A stretch of 64,000 nt of DNA from Lachnospiraceae bacterium. GTDB taxonomy: Bacteria; Bacillota; Clostridia; Lachnospirales; Lachnospiraceae. Below the pieces are notes generated by a model that saw only the letters and a program-made list of their open reading frames with translations, had not been told where the DNA came from and ran no database searches. The position numbers and the translations under genes were made by a program. Positions 16,747 through 26,379 of this stretch are shown here, one piece after another. Every line of letters begins with the position of its first letter. Position 1 is the stretch's first letter. The stretch covers positions 19,952 to 83,951 of the forward strand of contig JAGAMG010000006.1 in assembly GCA_017624835.1 (NCBI GenBank), written 5' to 3'.

Positions 16747-17799
16747 ATGGAAAAGAATGATAAGCTGAAAGCATTGGATGCGGCATTGAGCCAGATTGAA
16801 AAGCAGTATGGAAAGGGAGCTGTGATGAAGCTGGGTGACCCTTCCGCACAAATGAATGTTGAGACTATTCCCACAGGTTCCTTGAGTTTGGATATTGCAT
16901 TGGGACTTGGCGGTATTCCTAAGGGAAGAATTATTGAAATCTATGGACCTGAATCCAGTGGTAAGACCACAGTTACTTTACATATGGTTGCGGAAGTACA
17001 GAAGAGAGGCGGTATTGCCGGATTTATTGATGCAGAGCATGCGCTTGACCCGGTATATGCCAAGAATATCGGTGTAGATATTGATAATCTCTATATTTCC
17101 CAGCCGGATAACGGAGAGCAGGCTTTGGAGATAACGGAGACCATGGTGCGTTCAGGTGCCATTGATATTATTGTAGTGGACTCTGTTGCAGCGTTAGTTC
17201 CCAAGGCAGAAATCGATGGCGATATGGGAGATTCCCATGTGGGTTTACAGGCTCGTCTCATGTCCCAGGCTCTTCGTAAGCTGACTGCTGTTATCAGTAA
17301 GTCCAATTGTACAGTTATTTTTATCAACCAGCTTCGAGAGAAGGTTGGTATTATGTTTGGTAACCCTGAGACCACCACTGGTGGACGTGCATTAAAGTTC
17401 TATTCTTCCGTTCGTCTGGATGTAAGAAAAATAGAATCCTTAAAGCAGGGTGGTGAAGTGATTGGTAACCGTACCCGTGTAAAGGTTGTAAAGAATAAGA
17501 TTGCGCCTCCGTTTAAAGAGGCTGAGTTTGATATTATGTTTGGTGAAGGTATTTCCACAGTAGGAGACATTCTGGATTTGGCAGCAAATTGTGATGTAAT
17601 TGCAAAATCAGGTGCATGGTATGCCTATGAAGGAAATAAGATTGGACAGGGACGCGAGAATGCGAAGCAGTATTTAAAGGATAATCCTGCAATTTGTGAA
17701 GAGGTTACCAAAAAGGTGCGTGCTCATTACAATCTGGACGGAATGGCTGCTGATGTTGCCGGTGATAATGTTGAAGCAGACGAGAAAGCTAAGAAATAG
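16747..17799 (+). CDS. recA: Recombinase RecA
   Basis: RecA forms filaments on single-stranded DNA, drives strand exchange and triggers LexA cleavage. The product is 350 residues with Walker [10 protein letters not shown], the acidic [15 protein letters not shown] segment, Walker B region VDSVAAL and loop L2 ([20 protein letters not shown]). AGGAG at 16733-16737 is 9 bases from the ATG at 16747 and only 3 from the in-frame ATG at 16741, so 16747 is preferred. recX follows after 7 bases. Confidence 0.97.
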   Translation: MEKNDKLKALDAALSQIEKQYGKGAVMKLGDPSAQMNVETIPTGSLSLDIALGLGGIPKGRIIEIYGPESSGKTTVTLHMVAEVQKRGGIAGFIDAEHALDPVYAKNIGVDIDNLYISQPDNGEQALEITETMVRSGAIDIIVVDSVAALVPKAEIDGDMGDSHVGLQARLMSQALRKLTAVISKSNCTVIFINQLREKVGIMFGNPETTTGGRALKFYSSVRLDVRKIESLKQGGEVIGNRTRVKVVKNKIAPPFKEAEFDIMFGEGISTVGDILDLAANCDVIAKSGAWYAYEGNKIGQGRENAKQYLKDNPAICEEVTKKVRAHYNLDGMAADVAGDNVEADEKAKK

Positions 17800-17806
17800 G
17801 TAGATT

Positions 17807-18427
17807 ATGAGAGTTACACAGGTAGTGGAGCTGTCGAAAAGCCGCAGTAAGGTTTATATTGAACAGGAATTCGCTTTTGTTTTGTACAAAGGCGAATTAC
17901 GTCTCTATCATATACGGGAAGGCGAAGAATTGACAGAGGAAGATTATGATACCATTATGCAGGAGGTTCTTCCGAAACGTGCAAAGCTTCGTGCCATGAA
18001 TCTGTTAAAAAGCAGGGAGTATACTACAGTACAGCTTCGTAACAAGCTAAAGCAGGGATTTTATCCCGATGAGGTAGTTGAAAAAGCCTTGGAGTATGTG
18101 GGCTCCTTTCATTATACGGATGATTTACGCTACGCAAAAGATTATATAACTTATCATGCAGAAAAGAAAAGTCGAAAGCGCATAGAACAGGATTTACAGA
18201 ATAAAGGTATTTCCAGAGAAATTATGGAACAGGCATGGGCTGAGTGGCAGGAGCTTGGAGGGGAACAGGACGAACAGGCCATGATAAGGGAGCTTCTTAA
18301 CAAAAAGCATTATAATGTGGAACAGGCAGATTATAAGGAGCAGCAAAAAATCTACGCTTTTTTAATGAGAAAGGGCTTTTCGGGAGAGCAAATCCGCCGT
18401 GTAATGGGAGACTTCTTTGGAGAATAA
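17807..18427 (+). CDS. recX: Regulatory protein RecX
   Basis: RecX binds RecA filaments and limits their activity. The 206-residue product shows the helical repeat pattern: LRAMNLLKSREYTTVQLRNKL, VVEKALEYVGSFHYTDDLRYAKDYI, RIEQDLQNKGISREIMEQA and a C-terminal IYAFLMRKGFSGEQIRRVM. Cotranscription with recA places both under the same SOS control. Confidence 0.93.
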   Translation: MRVTQVVELSKSRSKVYIEQEFAFVLYKGELRLYHIREGEELTEEDYDTIMQEVLPKRAKLRAMNLLKSREYTTVQLRNKLKQGFYPDEVVEKALEYVGSFHYTDDLRYAKDYITYHAEKKSRKRIEQDLQNKGISREIMEQAWAEWQELGGEQDEQAMIRELLNKKHYNVEQADYKEQQKIYAFLMRKGFSGEQIRRVMGDFFGE

Positions 18428-18513
18428 AAGTGCGTAATTGATATAAATGCACAAATAGCACAAAAAATGTAAGCCTTTTTTGAATATATTTAGCAAGATA
18501 TTACGACTTATGC

Positions 18514-18542
18514 TTGACATTAGTACTAATTCAGTTTAAAAT
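18514..18542 (+). promoter_or_regulatory. Promoter of rny
   Basis: TTGACA (18514-18519), 17-base spacer, TAAAAT (18537-18542). The predicted leader is about 110 nt. The remaining 231-base recX-rny gap shows nothing else I can support. Confidence 0.65.
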
Positions 18543-18658
18543 TTAAGTGTTGTAAATTGCTTGTTAGAATGTACATACATTCTATTATAAACGTTGGAGT
18601 ATTTTGTTTATCCACGGCAAAATGTACAATGAAAATTAAATAAGGAGGTGCTCCTGTA

Positions 18659-20221
18659 GTGTCCGCTGGTGTTATTGTTGTATTAGTAATCTGCGTTCTT
18701 GTTGCAGTAGCTCTTACCGCAGTGATTACAGCTGTTGTTACTACTTCCTATCAGAAGAAGAATGCTGCAAACACAATCGGTAATGCTGAGGAAAAAGCAA
18801 GAGAGATTATTGATGAGGCACTGAAAACTGCAGAGACCAAGAAACGCGAATCCTTACTTGAGGTAAAAGAAGAGTCCATTCGTACAAAAAATGAGCTTGA
18901 TAAAGAAATCAAGGAGAGAAGAGCGGAAGCGCAGAGATATGAGCGCAGGGTTCAGCAGAAGGAAGAGAACATCGATAAAAAGGCAGATGCACTTGAAAAG
19001 CGTGAGTCTAGTTTGGCAGCAAAAGAAGAATCCCTCAATCGCATGAAGGATGAAGTGTCCAAATTGAACGAGCAGCGTGTGCAGGAATTGGAGCGAATTT
19101 CCGGATTAACCTCTGAACAAGCAAAAGACTACTTATTGAAAATTGTTGAAGATGAAGTGAAGCATGAAACGGCAGTGATGATCAAGGAACTTGAGAATCG
19201 TGCTAAAGAAGAAGCAGACAAAAAAGCAAAGGAATATGTAGTATCTGCAATACAGAGATGTGCAGCAGACCACGTTTCTGAGACTACCATATCCGTTGTA
19301 CAGCTTCCTAACGATGAAATGAAGGGAAGAATTATTGGACGTGAGGGACGTAATATTCGTACCCTTGAGACCATGACAGGTGTTGATTTAATTATTGATG
19401 ATACTCCTGAAGCAGTTATTCTTTCCGGTTTTGATCCGATTCGTCGTGAGGTAGCAAGAATTGCCCTTGAAAAATTAATTGTTGATGGACGTATCCATCC
19501 TGCCAGAATTGAAGAAATGGTAGAAAAGGCGCAAAAAGAAGTAGAAGTAATGATAAAAGAAGAGGGTGAGGCAGCAACCTTGGAGGTTGGTGTACATGGT
19601 ATTCACCCTGAGCTTGTAAGATTACTTGGAAAAATGAAGTTCAGAACCAGTTATGGTCAGAATGCATTAAAGCACTCCATTGAGGTTGCTCAGTTGGCAG
19701 GACTGTTAGCTGCTGAGATGGGCTTGGATGTAAGATTGGCAAAGAGAGCCGGTTTGTTGCATGATATCGGTAAGTCCGTGGATCATGAAATGGAAGGCTC
19801 CCATATTCAGCTTGGTGTTGAGCTTTGTAAAAAATACAAGGAGAATGCTACTGTTATCAATGCAGTAGAATCCCACCATGGCGATGTTGAAGCCACTTCC
19901 CTGATTGCATGTATTGTACAAGCTGCTGATACAATCTCTGCTGCAAGACCGGGAGCTAGAAGGGAAACATTAGAAACCTATACTAGCAGATTAAAACAAT
20001 TAGAAGATATTACAAACAATTTCAAAGGTGTAGATAAATCTTTTGCTATTCAGGCAGGTCGTGAAGTTCGCGTTATGGTAGTGCCCGAGCAGATTACAGA
20101 TGCTGATATGGTTCTGTTAGCGCGTGATATTTCAAAACAGATTGAAGCTGAATTGGAATATCCCGGACAGATTAAGATTAATGTAATCCGTGAAAGCCGC
20201 GTAATTGATTACGCAAAATAA
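18659..20221 (+). CDS. rny: Ribonuclease Y
   Basis: RNase Y is the membrane-anchored endonuclease that starts mRNA decay in many Firmicutes. The 520-residue product has an N-terminal membrane helix ([23 protein letters not shown]), a long charged coiled coil (about 35-205), a KH RNA-binding domain ([15 protein letters not shown]) and an HD domain ([19 protein letters not shown]). The start codon is GTG at 18659, 10 bases after AGGAGG; no ATG fits the family N-terminus. Confidence 0.96.
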   Translation: MSAGVIVVLVICVLVAVALTAVITAVVTTSYQKKNAANTIGNAEEKAREIIDEALKTAETKKRESLLEVKEESIRTKNELDKEIKERRAEAQRYERRVQQKEENIDKKADALEKRESSLAAKEESLNRMKDEVSKLNEQRVQELERISGLTSEQAKDYLLKIVEDEVKHETAVMIKELENRAKEEADKKAKEYVVSAIQRCAADHVSETTISVVQLPNDEMKGRIIGREGRNIRTLETMTGVDLIIDDTPEAVILSGFDPIRREVARIALEKLIVDGRIHPARIEEMVEKAQKEVEVMIKEEGEAATLEVGVHGIHPELVRLLGKMKFRTSYGQNALKHSIEVAQLAGLLAAEMGLDVRLAKRAGLLHDIGKSVDHEMEGSHIQLGVELCKKYKENATVINAVESHHGDVEATSLIACIVQAADTISAARPGARRETLETYTSRLKQLEDITNNFKGVDKSFAIQAGREVRVMVVPEQITDADMVLLARDISKQIEAELEYPGQIKINVIRESRVIDYAK

Positions 20222-20267
20222 TTACCATATGACAATGTTTGAATTGAAAATTTAATAGGATTCATAA

Positions 20268-20302
20268 GCCGTTGTACCGGATAACCGGTGCAGCGGTTTT
20301 TC
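20268..20302 (+). terminator. Terminator after rny
   Basis: GCCGTTGTACCGG (20268-20280) pairs with CCGGTGCAGCGGT (20285-20297), allowing G-U pairs, with four loop bases and a run of T. It ends the rny transcript just before the GH28 gene's ribosome-binding site. Confidence 0.8.
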
Positions 20303-20327
20303 CATATAAGAAAGGAAGGTAAAGGAT

Positions 20328-21659
20328 ATGAGAGAGTTTAATGTTTTGGATTATGGTGCAATTGCAGATGGCATAACCAATAATGCCAAAGCCATACAGG
20401 CGGCAGTGGATGCCTGTACAGAAGCAGGAGGAGGTAGAGTAACCATTCCCTCCGGGCAATATATGAGTGGCTCCATTCAGTTAAAAAGCAATGTGGACTT
20501 GCATTTGGAGATGGGAGCTGTGTTGATTTCCAGCTTGAAGGAAGAGGATATTGATGATTTTATGACTCAGGTGGACGATGATAACCTTTGCACCGGATGG
20601 GAAGGTGGTTGCTTCTTAGGGGCTATTCATGCAGAAAATGTTTCCCTTTCCGGTGATGGTACTATTTACGGACAAGGAGAAAAGGTGTTTTATGATGATG
20701 GTGCTGACGGTGGCTTTGCAGAGAGCCCCCTGTGTGTAGCAGCATTCCGTCCACGAATGATTTTGTTTGAGGATATTCAGAATTTAAGTATTAAGGATAT
20801 TACTTTAAAGGATGCTGCTTTTTGGACCTTGCATATGGCAGGATGTAAGCATGTGCGCATTAATAATATCCGCATTTTAAATGATGTCCGTGGTGCCAAT
20901 AATGATGGTATTGACCCGGATTGCTGTCAGGATGTGGTAATCAGCAATTGTATTATAGAAGCAGGAGACGATGCCATCGTAGTAAAAGCTACCAAGCCCA
21001 TGACTGCAAGATATGGTGTCTGTGAAAATATTGTAATTACCGGTTGCGTACTCCATTCCCATGATTCCGCAGTGAAGGTGGGAACGGAAACCCATGGTAC
21101 TATCCGCAACATATCCTTTAGCGATTGTATTATCAGGGATTGTTCCCGTGCAGCAAGTATCTGGGTAAGAGATGGCGGTTTGATTGAGAATATCAATATT
21201 CATCATTTAACCGGAGCCGTGAGAAGATATGCAGATGCCCCTAAGAGAAGATGGTGGGGTAAGGGAGAGCCTTTATTTATCAGTGCTACTTATCGTAATG
21301 ACGAAAAGAATTTCCCGGGAACCATTAAAAATATTTTCTATGACCATATTTGTCTGAAATCTGAGTCCTGTATTTTCCTGGGAGCGGAAAAGGATTGCCC
21401 GATTGAGAATGTACAAATGGATCATATCAATATTACCATGGTTAAGCAGGGAACCCAGTCCGAGATTCCTTTTGATGAGCAGCCTTCCAGATATGATGTG
21501 TATGCCCATGATATCCCCTATCTGTATGCAAGACATGTAAAGGGCTTGCGAGTAACGGAAAGTAAAATCTGCCATGAGGGTGAAGGTTTCCCCATGTGGG
21601 TGGATAAGGTGGAATTGGAGCATTGTGAGGATGCTCATTTGGACATTCGCCATAATTAA
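20328..21659 (+). CDS. Glycoside hydrolase family 28 (polygalacturonase-like)
   Basis: GH28 enzymes hydrolyse galacturonan or rhamnogalacturonan links in pectin. The 443-residue protein starts with the pectate-lyase-like fold entry (FNVLDYGAIADGITNNAKAIQAAVDAC). It then shows the GH28 acid residues in NNDGIDPD, GDDAI and the HDSAVKVGTE segment that replaces the usual GHG loop. There is no signal peptide, so it should act on imported oligogalacturonides. Its partner genes (GH105, GH43) are 30 kb away. Exo- versus endo-action cannot be decided; intracellular location favours exo. Confidence 0.87.
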   Translation: MREFNVLDYGAIADGITNNAKAIQAAVDACTEAGGGRVTIPSGQYMSGSIQLKSNVDLHLEMGAVLISSLKEEDIDDFMTQVDDDNLCTGWEGGCFLGAIHAENVSLSGDGTIYGQGEKVFYDDGADGGFAESPLCVAAFRPRMILFEDIQNLSIKDITLKDAAFWTLHMAGCKHVRINNIRILNDVRGANNDGIDPDCCQDVVISNCIIEAGDDAIVVKATKPMTARYGVCENIVITGCVLHSHDSAVKVGTETHGTIRNISFSDCIIRDCSRAASIWVRDGGLIENINIHHLTGAVRRYADAPKRRWWGKGEPLFISATYRNDEKNFPGTIKNIFYDHICLKSESCIFLGAEKDCPIENVQMDHINITMVKQGTQSEIPFDEQPSRYDVYAHDIPYLYARHVKGLRVTESKICHEGEGFPMWVDKVELEHCEDAHLDIRHN

Positions 21660-21725
21660 ATTGACGGATAAGGAATGCTTTCAAAAGAAAAATCTGTAAA
21701 ATATGCAGAAAGTTGGAAAATACTC

Positions 21726-21754
21726 TTGTGAAATATTCCATATTATAGTATGAT
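21726..21754 (+). promoter_or_regulatory. Promoter of the aminotransferase gene
   Basis: TTGTGA (21726-21731), 17-base spacer, TATGAT (21749-21754), about 80 bases upstream of the start codon. The AT-rich 175-base gap shows no other clear element. Confidence 0.45.
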
Positions 21755-21835
21755 AATTCAAAATGTATGATTGTATACGATTATCCAATATGACTTGTAG
21801 ACATGGCATACAGGTTATGGAAAGGCAGGATTTAT

Positions 21836-23122
21836 ATGAAAGCGTATCAGGAGTTAAGTAAGGAAGAATTATTGACTTTAAAGGAACAGTTAAATGCAGA
21901 ATATGAGGAGGCAAAGGCAAAGGGGCTGAAGCTTGACATGTCAAGAGGAAAGCCGGGTGTTTCCCAGCTTGCACTTTCCATGCCCATGCTGGATGTGATT
22001 AACAGTTCCTCCGATATGAGAACAGTTCTTGGTAATGATACACGTAATTATGGTGATTTGGATGGTATTGGCGAGTGTAGAAGACTTCTTGCCAATATGA
22101 TGGGTGTTAATAAGGACAATGTTGTTGTATGCGGTAATTCCAGCTTAAATATTATGTATGATACCGTTTCCCGCTCCATGACCAAGGGAGTTAATGGTTC
22201 CACTCCTTGGAGTAAGCTGGACAAAGTGAAATTCTTGTGTCCTGTTCCCGGCTATGACAGACATTTTAAAATAACCGAATATTTTGGAATTGAGATGGTA
22301 AATATTCCTCTTCGTGAGGATGGTCCGGATATGGATATGGTAGAAGAGTATGTAAATAATGATTCTACCGTAAAGGGTATCTGGTGTGTACCCAAATATT
22401 CCAATCCCACAGGTATTTCCTATTCTGACGAGGTGGTTAAGCGTTTTGCCAATTTAAAGCCTGCGGCAGAGGATTTCCGTATTTATTGGGACAATGCATA
22501 TTGTATTCATCATTTATATGAAGATAAGCAGGATGAGATTTTGAATATTTTGGAAGAATGTGAGAAGGCAGGTAATCCCAACATGGTTTACATTTTTACT
22601 TCCACCTCCAAAATCAGTTTCCCCGGTTCCGGTGTCTCCGCGGTGGCATCTTCCTTGGAAAACATTGATTTTATTGAAAGTCAGATGACTGTTCAGACTA
22701 TTGGACATGATAAGATTAATCAGCTTCGTCATGCTCGCTATTTTAAAAATATTGATGGTATGAAGGAGCACATGATAAAGCACGCGGACTTAATGCGTCC
22801 TAAATTTGAGGCTGTACTGGATGTGCTGGAAAAGGAATTGGGCGGTTTGGAAATCGGTACCTGGACCAGACCCAGAGGAGGATATTTTATTTCTTTTGAT
22901 GCAATGGACGGCTGTGCTAAGGCAATTGTAGCAAAGTGTAAGGAAGCGGGAGTGGTACTTACAGGTGCAGGTGCTACCTTCCCCTATGGCAAGGATCCAA
23001 AAGACAGCAATATCCGTATTGCACCTTCCTTCCCCACACCGGAGGAGATGGCAATGGCAACGGACTTATTTGTGCTTTGTGTAAAGATGGTTAGTGTGGA
23101 GAAGCTTTTGAGCGCAATGTAA
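21836..23122 (+). CDS. Class I PLP-dependent aminotransferase (MocR-type aspartate aminotransferase family)
   Basis: The 428-residue product belongs to the fold-type I subgroup known from Pfam as Aminotran_MocR, several members of which are aspartate aminotransferases. Visible features are the substrate loop DMSRGKPG, the CGNSSLNIMYD segment, the cofactor Asp/Asn contacts in PKYSNPTGISY and IYWDNAYCIHHL, and the PLP lysine in FTSTSKISFPGSG. Despite the family name there is no MocR DNA-binding domain. The start at 21836 has GGAAAGGCAGG upstream; the frame extends back without family similarity. Confidence 0.85.
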   Translation: MKAYQELSKEELLTLKEQLNAEYEEAKAKGLKLDMSRGKPGVSQLALSMPMLDVINSSSDMRTVLGNDTRNYGDLDGIGECRRLLANMMGVNKDNVVVCGNSSLNIMYDTVSRSMTKGVNGSTPWSKLDKVKFLCPVPGYDRHFKITEYFGIEMVNIPLREDGPDMDMVEEYVNNDSTVKGIWCVPKYSNPTGISYSDEVVKRFANLKPAAEDFRIYWDNAYCIHHLYEDKQDEILNILEECEKAGNPNMVYIFTSTSKISFPGSGVSAVASSLENIDFIESQMTVQTIGHDKINQLRHARYFKNIDGMKEHMIKHADLMRPKFEAVLDVLEKELGGLEIGTWTRPRGGYFISFDAMDGCAKAIVAKCKEAGVVLTGAGATFPYGKDPKDSNIRIAPSFPTPEEMAMATDLFVLCVKMVSVEKLLSAM

Positions 23123-23197
23123 GCTAATAATAAAGATGCAAATTGATAAGGTATGGCTGTGAAAACAGGCATACCTTATGCTTTAGGAGGAAGAATA

Positions 23198-23734
23198 ATG
23201 GAAGAATTTAAGCGTTTGAAGAGAGAATTGGTTGTAAATGGAGTCCTTTTTGATTACTATCAGGATACCATGCAGATTCCCAATGGAAATATCGCAAAAT
23301 GGGATTTGATTGACCACAAGGGCGCAGCAGCGGTTGTGGCAGTGCGAGAGGATGGTAAGCTGTTGATGGTTCGTCAATACCGTAATGCTTTGGAAAGAGA
23401 GACTCTGGAGATTCCGGCAGGTGGTTTGAACAGCAGACAGGAGCCAACTGCGGATGCTGCCAAAAGAGAATTAGAGGAAGAAACAGGGTATATTTGTGAT
23501 GAAGTAGAGCTTTTAACGTCTATTTATACGACAGTAGCGTTTTGTAATGAAAAGATTGATATTTACATTGCGAGAAATATGAGACCGGGAAAGCAGCATT
23601 TGGATGAGGATGAATTTATCAATGTGGAAGCATATTCTGTGGAAGAACTTAAGCAAATGATATATGAATGTAAAATTCAGGACTCCAAGACTATATGTGG
23701 CATTATGACCTATGCTGCCAAGTATGCAAAATAA
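23198..23734 (+). CDS. Nudix hydrolase, ADP-ribose pyrophosphatase type
   Basis: The 178-residue protein has a complete Nudix box, G-x5-E-x7-RELEEETGY, at about residues 75-97, and the upstream VRQYRNALERETLEIPAGG segment typical of ADP-ribose pyrophosphatases (NudF type). It likely cleaves ADP-ribose to AMP and ribose 5-phosphate. TTAGGAGG fixes the start at 23198. A hairpin (ATAAGGTATG/CATACCTTAT, about 23147-23180) without T run lies just upstream, between the aminotransferase stop and this ribosome-binding site. Confidence 0.88.
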   Translation: MEEFKRLKRELVVNGVLFDYYQDTMQIPNGNIAKWDLIDHKGAAAVVAVREDGKLLMVRQYRNALERETLEIPAGGLNSRQEPTADAAKRELEEETGYICDEVELLTSIYTTVAFCNEKIDIYIARNMRPGKQHLDEDEFINVEAYSVEELKQMIYECKIQDSKTICGIMTYAAKYAK

Positions 23735-23820
23735 ATAGTATATAAAATGTAATGAATGAACTTATCCCGGCATATACATGGAAAGACCCACTGGGGATGA
23801 AATGTAAAGCAGGTGCATAA

Positions 23821-24426
23821 ATGGGGATAAAACGATATCAGTTACATAATGGTCAACTACCTTTATGGTCGATTTTTTGGGCAGGAGTGTTGACCGGAAT
23901 CATAATTATAAATTTTGGAAAGAGCATTTTGCTGGAAAATACGGGATTGCTAGATGAATATACCTTGTATCACATGAAGTATATGACCGTGGACAGCAGT
24001 GCTCTTTTTTATTATATATTGCGTATTAGGATAAAATGCTTCTTATCATTGGTAATTTTTGCAACCACCTATTTGGGATTGCTTGTATGTGCAGGGACGG
24101 CATTCGGATACGGAGTTTCTCTAGGTGCTTATCTGTCGGTATTGCTGATAAGATATGGGATAAAGGGGATTCTTTTTGCTGTATTGAGTATTTTTCCCCA
24201 ATATCTATTATATGTGCCTGCCATGGCAGCACTTTTGCTATGGTGCGAAGGATTAAATAGAAGCATTTATTTTAAATCAGGCTTTCTGATAGAAACGGAA
24301 GGAAATACCACCATTTCCAGACGCATTATCAAATTGGCAGGAATTTTACTTTTGGTATTAGTAGGATGTATTGCAGAGAGCTTTGTAAATCCCAATGTGA
24401 TGAAATGGTTGTTGGATTTTTTTTAA
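23821..24426 (+). CDS. SpoIIM-like membrane protein
   Basis: The 201-residue protein has about five membrane segments and the family pattern of SpoIIM: an N-terminal FWAGVLTGIIIINF helix, the GYGVSLGAYLSVLLIRYGIKG region, FPQYLLYVPAMAALLLW and a final ESFVNPNVMKWL. In Bacillus SpoIIM joins SpoIID and SpoIIP in the complex that remodels peptidoglycan during forespore engulfment. spoIID and spoIIP are not nearby. It sits alone between the Nudix gene and a convergent aroF-type gene. Confidence 0.78.
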   Translation: MGIKRYQLHNGQLPLWSIFWAGVLTGIIIINFGKSILLENTGLLDEYTLYHMKYMTVDSSALFYYILRIRIKCFLSLVIFATTYLGLLVCAGTAFGYGVSLGAYLSVLLIRYGIKGILFAVLSIFPQYLLYVPAMAALLLWCEGLNRSIYFKSGFLIETEGNTTISRRIIKLAGILLLVLVGCIAESFVNPNVMKWLLDFF

Positions 24427-24441
24427 GAGAGTAGAAATAGA

Positions 24442-24478
24442 AAAAGTTGCTTCGGGCAAATGCCTGAAACAACTTTTG
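24442..24478. terminator. Bidirectional terminator
   Basis: AAAAGTTG-TTCGGGCA pairs with TGCCTGAA-CAACTTTT, giving A and T runs on both sides. It serves the spoIIM-like gene and the convergent DAHP synthase gene. Confidence 0.8.
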
Positions 24479-24482
24479 ATTT

Positions 24483-25511
24483 CTATTCATATTCAGCAAT
24501 GGCGTAAATCAGTTTTTCGCTGTCTTCCCAACCAAGGCAGGGGTCTGTAATGGATTTCCCATAGCAACCGCCACCAACCTTCTGGCTACCTTCTGCAATA
24601 TAGCTTTCAATCATCACACCCTTTACCAGCTTGTGAATATCAGGATTTAGCTTACGACTGTGCATAACCTCTTTCGTAATACGAATCTGTTGCTCAAACT
24701 GCTTGTTGGAGTTGGAGTGGTTGGCATCGATAACACAAGCAGGATTTTTTAAATCTAACTGCTGATACATCTCCAGCAAGCGGTTTAAATCCTCATAATG
24801 ATAATTAGGAATACTGTGTCCGTGTTTGTTGGTAGCACCGCGAAGTACTGTATGAGCCAATTCATTTCCGGTGGTTTTAACTTCATAACCACGATAAATG
24901 AAAGAGTGGGGGTGTTGTGCTGCATATACGGAATTCAACATAACGGAAAAATCGCCACTGGTAGGATTTTTCATACCGGAAGCCACATCAAAGCCACTTA
25001 CAGTGAGACGATGCTGCTGATCTTCTACGGAACGTGCGCCGATTGCTACATAGGATAACATATCGGAAACATAGGGCCAGTTTTCGGGATAAAGCATTTC
25101 ATCCGCAGCAGTAAGACCTGTTTCGGAAATGGCACGAATATGCATTTTACGCATAGCAATTAATCCGGCTAAAAAGTCAGGTTTCTTCTCAGGGTCGGGC
25201 TGATGGACAATGCCCTTATAGCCTTCACCGGTGGTACGGGGTTTGTTGGTATAGATTCTAGGAATGAGAATCAGCTTGTCCTTTACCTTTTCACTTACCT
25301 TGGCAAGGCGGTTTACATAGTCGCAGACAGCATCCTCATTATCCGCGGAGCAGGGACCGATAATTACCAGAAATTTGTTGCTTTTTCCGGTGATAACATC
25401 CTTAATTTCAGCATCTCTCTGTGCTTTTATTTCCGCAAGAGCGGGGGGGAGAGCATATTCTTTACATATTTCTTCCGGAGTAGGAAGTTGTTTTACAAAT
25501 TCAAAGCTCAT
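24483..25511 (-). CDS. 3-deoxy-7-phosphoheptulonate synthase (DAHP synthase, class I)
   Basis: This enzyme condenses phosphoenolpyruvate with erythrose 4-phosphate, the first step of the shikimate pathway. The 342-residue product has the AroFGH-type motifs IIGPCSADNEDAVCDYV, RIYTNKPRTTGEGYKG (the PRT and KP elements), SDMLSYVAIGARS, NPTSGDF and DANHSNSNKQFEQQI. The Shine-Dalgarno AGAAAGGA is about 24 bases before the ATG, with a small GTGC/GCAC hairpin between, an unusual spacing. The exact feedback class cannot be read by eye. Confidence 0.93.
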   Translation of the reverse strand: MSFEFVKQLPTPEEICKEYALPPALAEIKAQRDAEIKDVITGKSNKFLVIIGPCSADNEDAVCDYVNRLAKVSEKVKDKLILIPRIYTNKPRTTGEGYKGIVHQPDPEKKPDFLAGLIAMRKMHIRAISETGLTAADEMLYPENWPYVSDMLSYVAIGARSVEDQQHRLTVSGFDVASGMKNPTSGDFSVMLNSVYAAQHPHSFIYRGYEVKTTGNELAHTVLRGATNKHGHSIPNYHYEDLNRLLEMYQQLDLKNPACVIDANHSNSNKQFEQQIRITKEVMHSRKLNPDIHKLVKGVMIESYIAEGSQKVGGGCYGKSITDPCLGWEDSEKLIYAIAEYE

Positions 25512-25563
25512 TTTATCTTATTGTGCCGAGGCACATCCTTTCTTTGGGTTTTAATCGTTTCTT

Positions 25564-25592
25564 ATTATAGTACACCTTTTGGAATCATGCAA
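25564..25592 (-). promoter_or_regulatory. Promoter of the DAHP synthase gene
   Basis: On the minus strand TTGCAT (25587-25592) and TATAAT (25564-25569) are 17 bases apart. The leader would be about 45 nt. The rest of the 287-base divergent gap is AT-rich without a second clear promoter. Confidence 0.6.
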
Positions 25593-25798
25593 GAAAATTT
25601 AACGAGTTAAAGCGATAAAATAACACAGCATACAAATATTGCGTTGGGAAAATTATAAAAGCAACGTGTAATTTTAGAAGATATGAAATTTGTAGAGGAA
25701 TAAAAGAAAAATTTTATGTTTTCTAAAATTATCTATATTTCTGTATTTGGATAATGGTAAATTATGGAAAATAATTTATATTTTCAGGTGGATTTATC

Positions 25799-26350
25799 AT
25801 GGAATACAGGGGAAGCGATAGAGAGATTGAAATACAAAAGTCGGTTGACAGGATATATGTTGAGCATAGGAAGAAACTACAGATTTTCGTAAGAGCAACG
25901 GTAAAAAATGAATATGTGGCAGACGATATTGTGCAGGATGTATTTTTAGAATTATTGAAGAAGTATGATTCCTTTGAAAAGCATCCCAATCAGATAGGCT
26001 GGTTGTATCGCACTGCGGCATATAAAATCAAGGAATATGAACGTCGCATGATAAAACAAAGAGAAGTAGCAATGGAAGCGGAAAGTACGGAAAGAGGTAA
26101 TGATGAAAGTGGATATTCGGACATTGAGTTTAAGCTGTTGATAAAAAAGATTCTATCTCCGGAGGAAAGTTTGCGGTATATCAGATATTATATTTGGGGC
26201 TATTCTGTGGATGAGATGGCAGAGCTTGAGGGCGTAACAGCCAATAATATCCGTGTTAGATTATGTAGATTGCAAAAGAAGTTGGTTGAATATTCGGATT
26301 TGATACTGTTTCTTGCAATTATAACTGACGTATGTTTTTGGGGACTGTAG
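25799..26350 (+). CDS. ECF-type sigma factor
   Basis: The 183-residue protein has sigma region 2 (RATVKNEYVADDIVQDVFLELLKKYDSF, then NQIGWLYRTAAYKIKEYERR for DNA melting and -10 recognition) and a region 4 helix-turn-helix (LSPEESLRYIRYYIWGYSVDEMAELEGVTANNIRVRLCRLQKKL). It has no region 1.1 or 3. The next gene encodes a membrane protein with a cytosolic N-terminus, the usual ECF-anti-sigma pairing. GTGG upstream of the ATG is a weak ribosome-binding site. Its target promoters are unknown. Confidence 0.85.
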   Translation: MEYRGSDREIEIQKSVDRIYVEHRKKLQIFVRATVKNEYVADDIVQDVFLELLKKYDSFEKHPNQIGWLYRTAAYKIKEYERRMIKQREVAMEAESTERGNDESGYSDIEFKLLIKKILSPEESLRYIRYYIWGYSVDEMAELEGVTANNIRVRLCRLQKKLVEYSDLILFLAIITDVCFWGL

Positions 26351-26379
26351 AAGCAACATAAGGAGTAGGAAAAAGTAAT

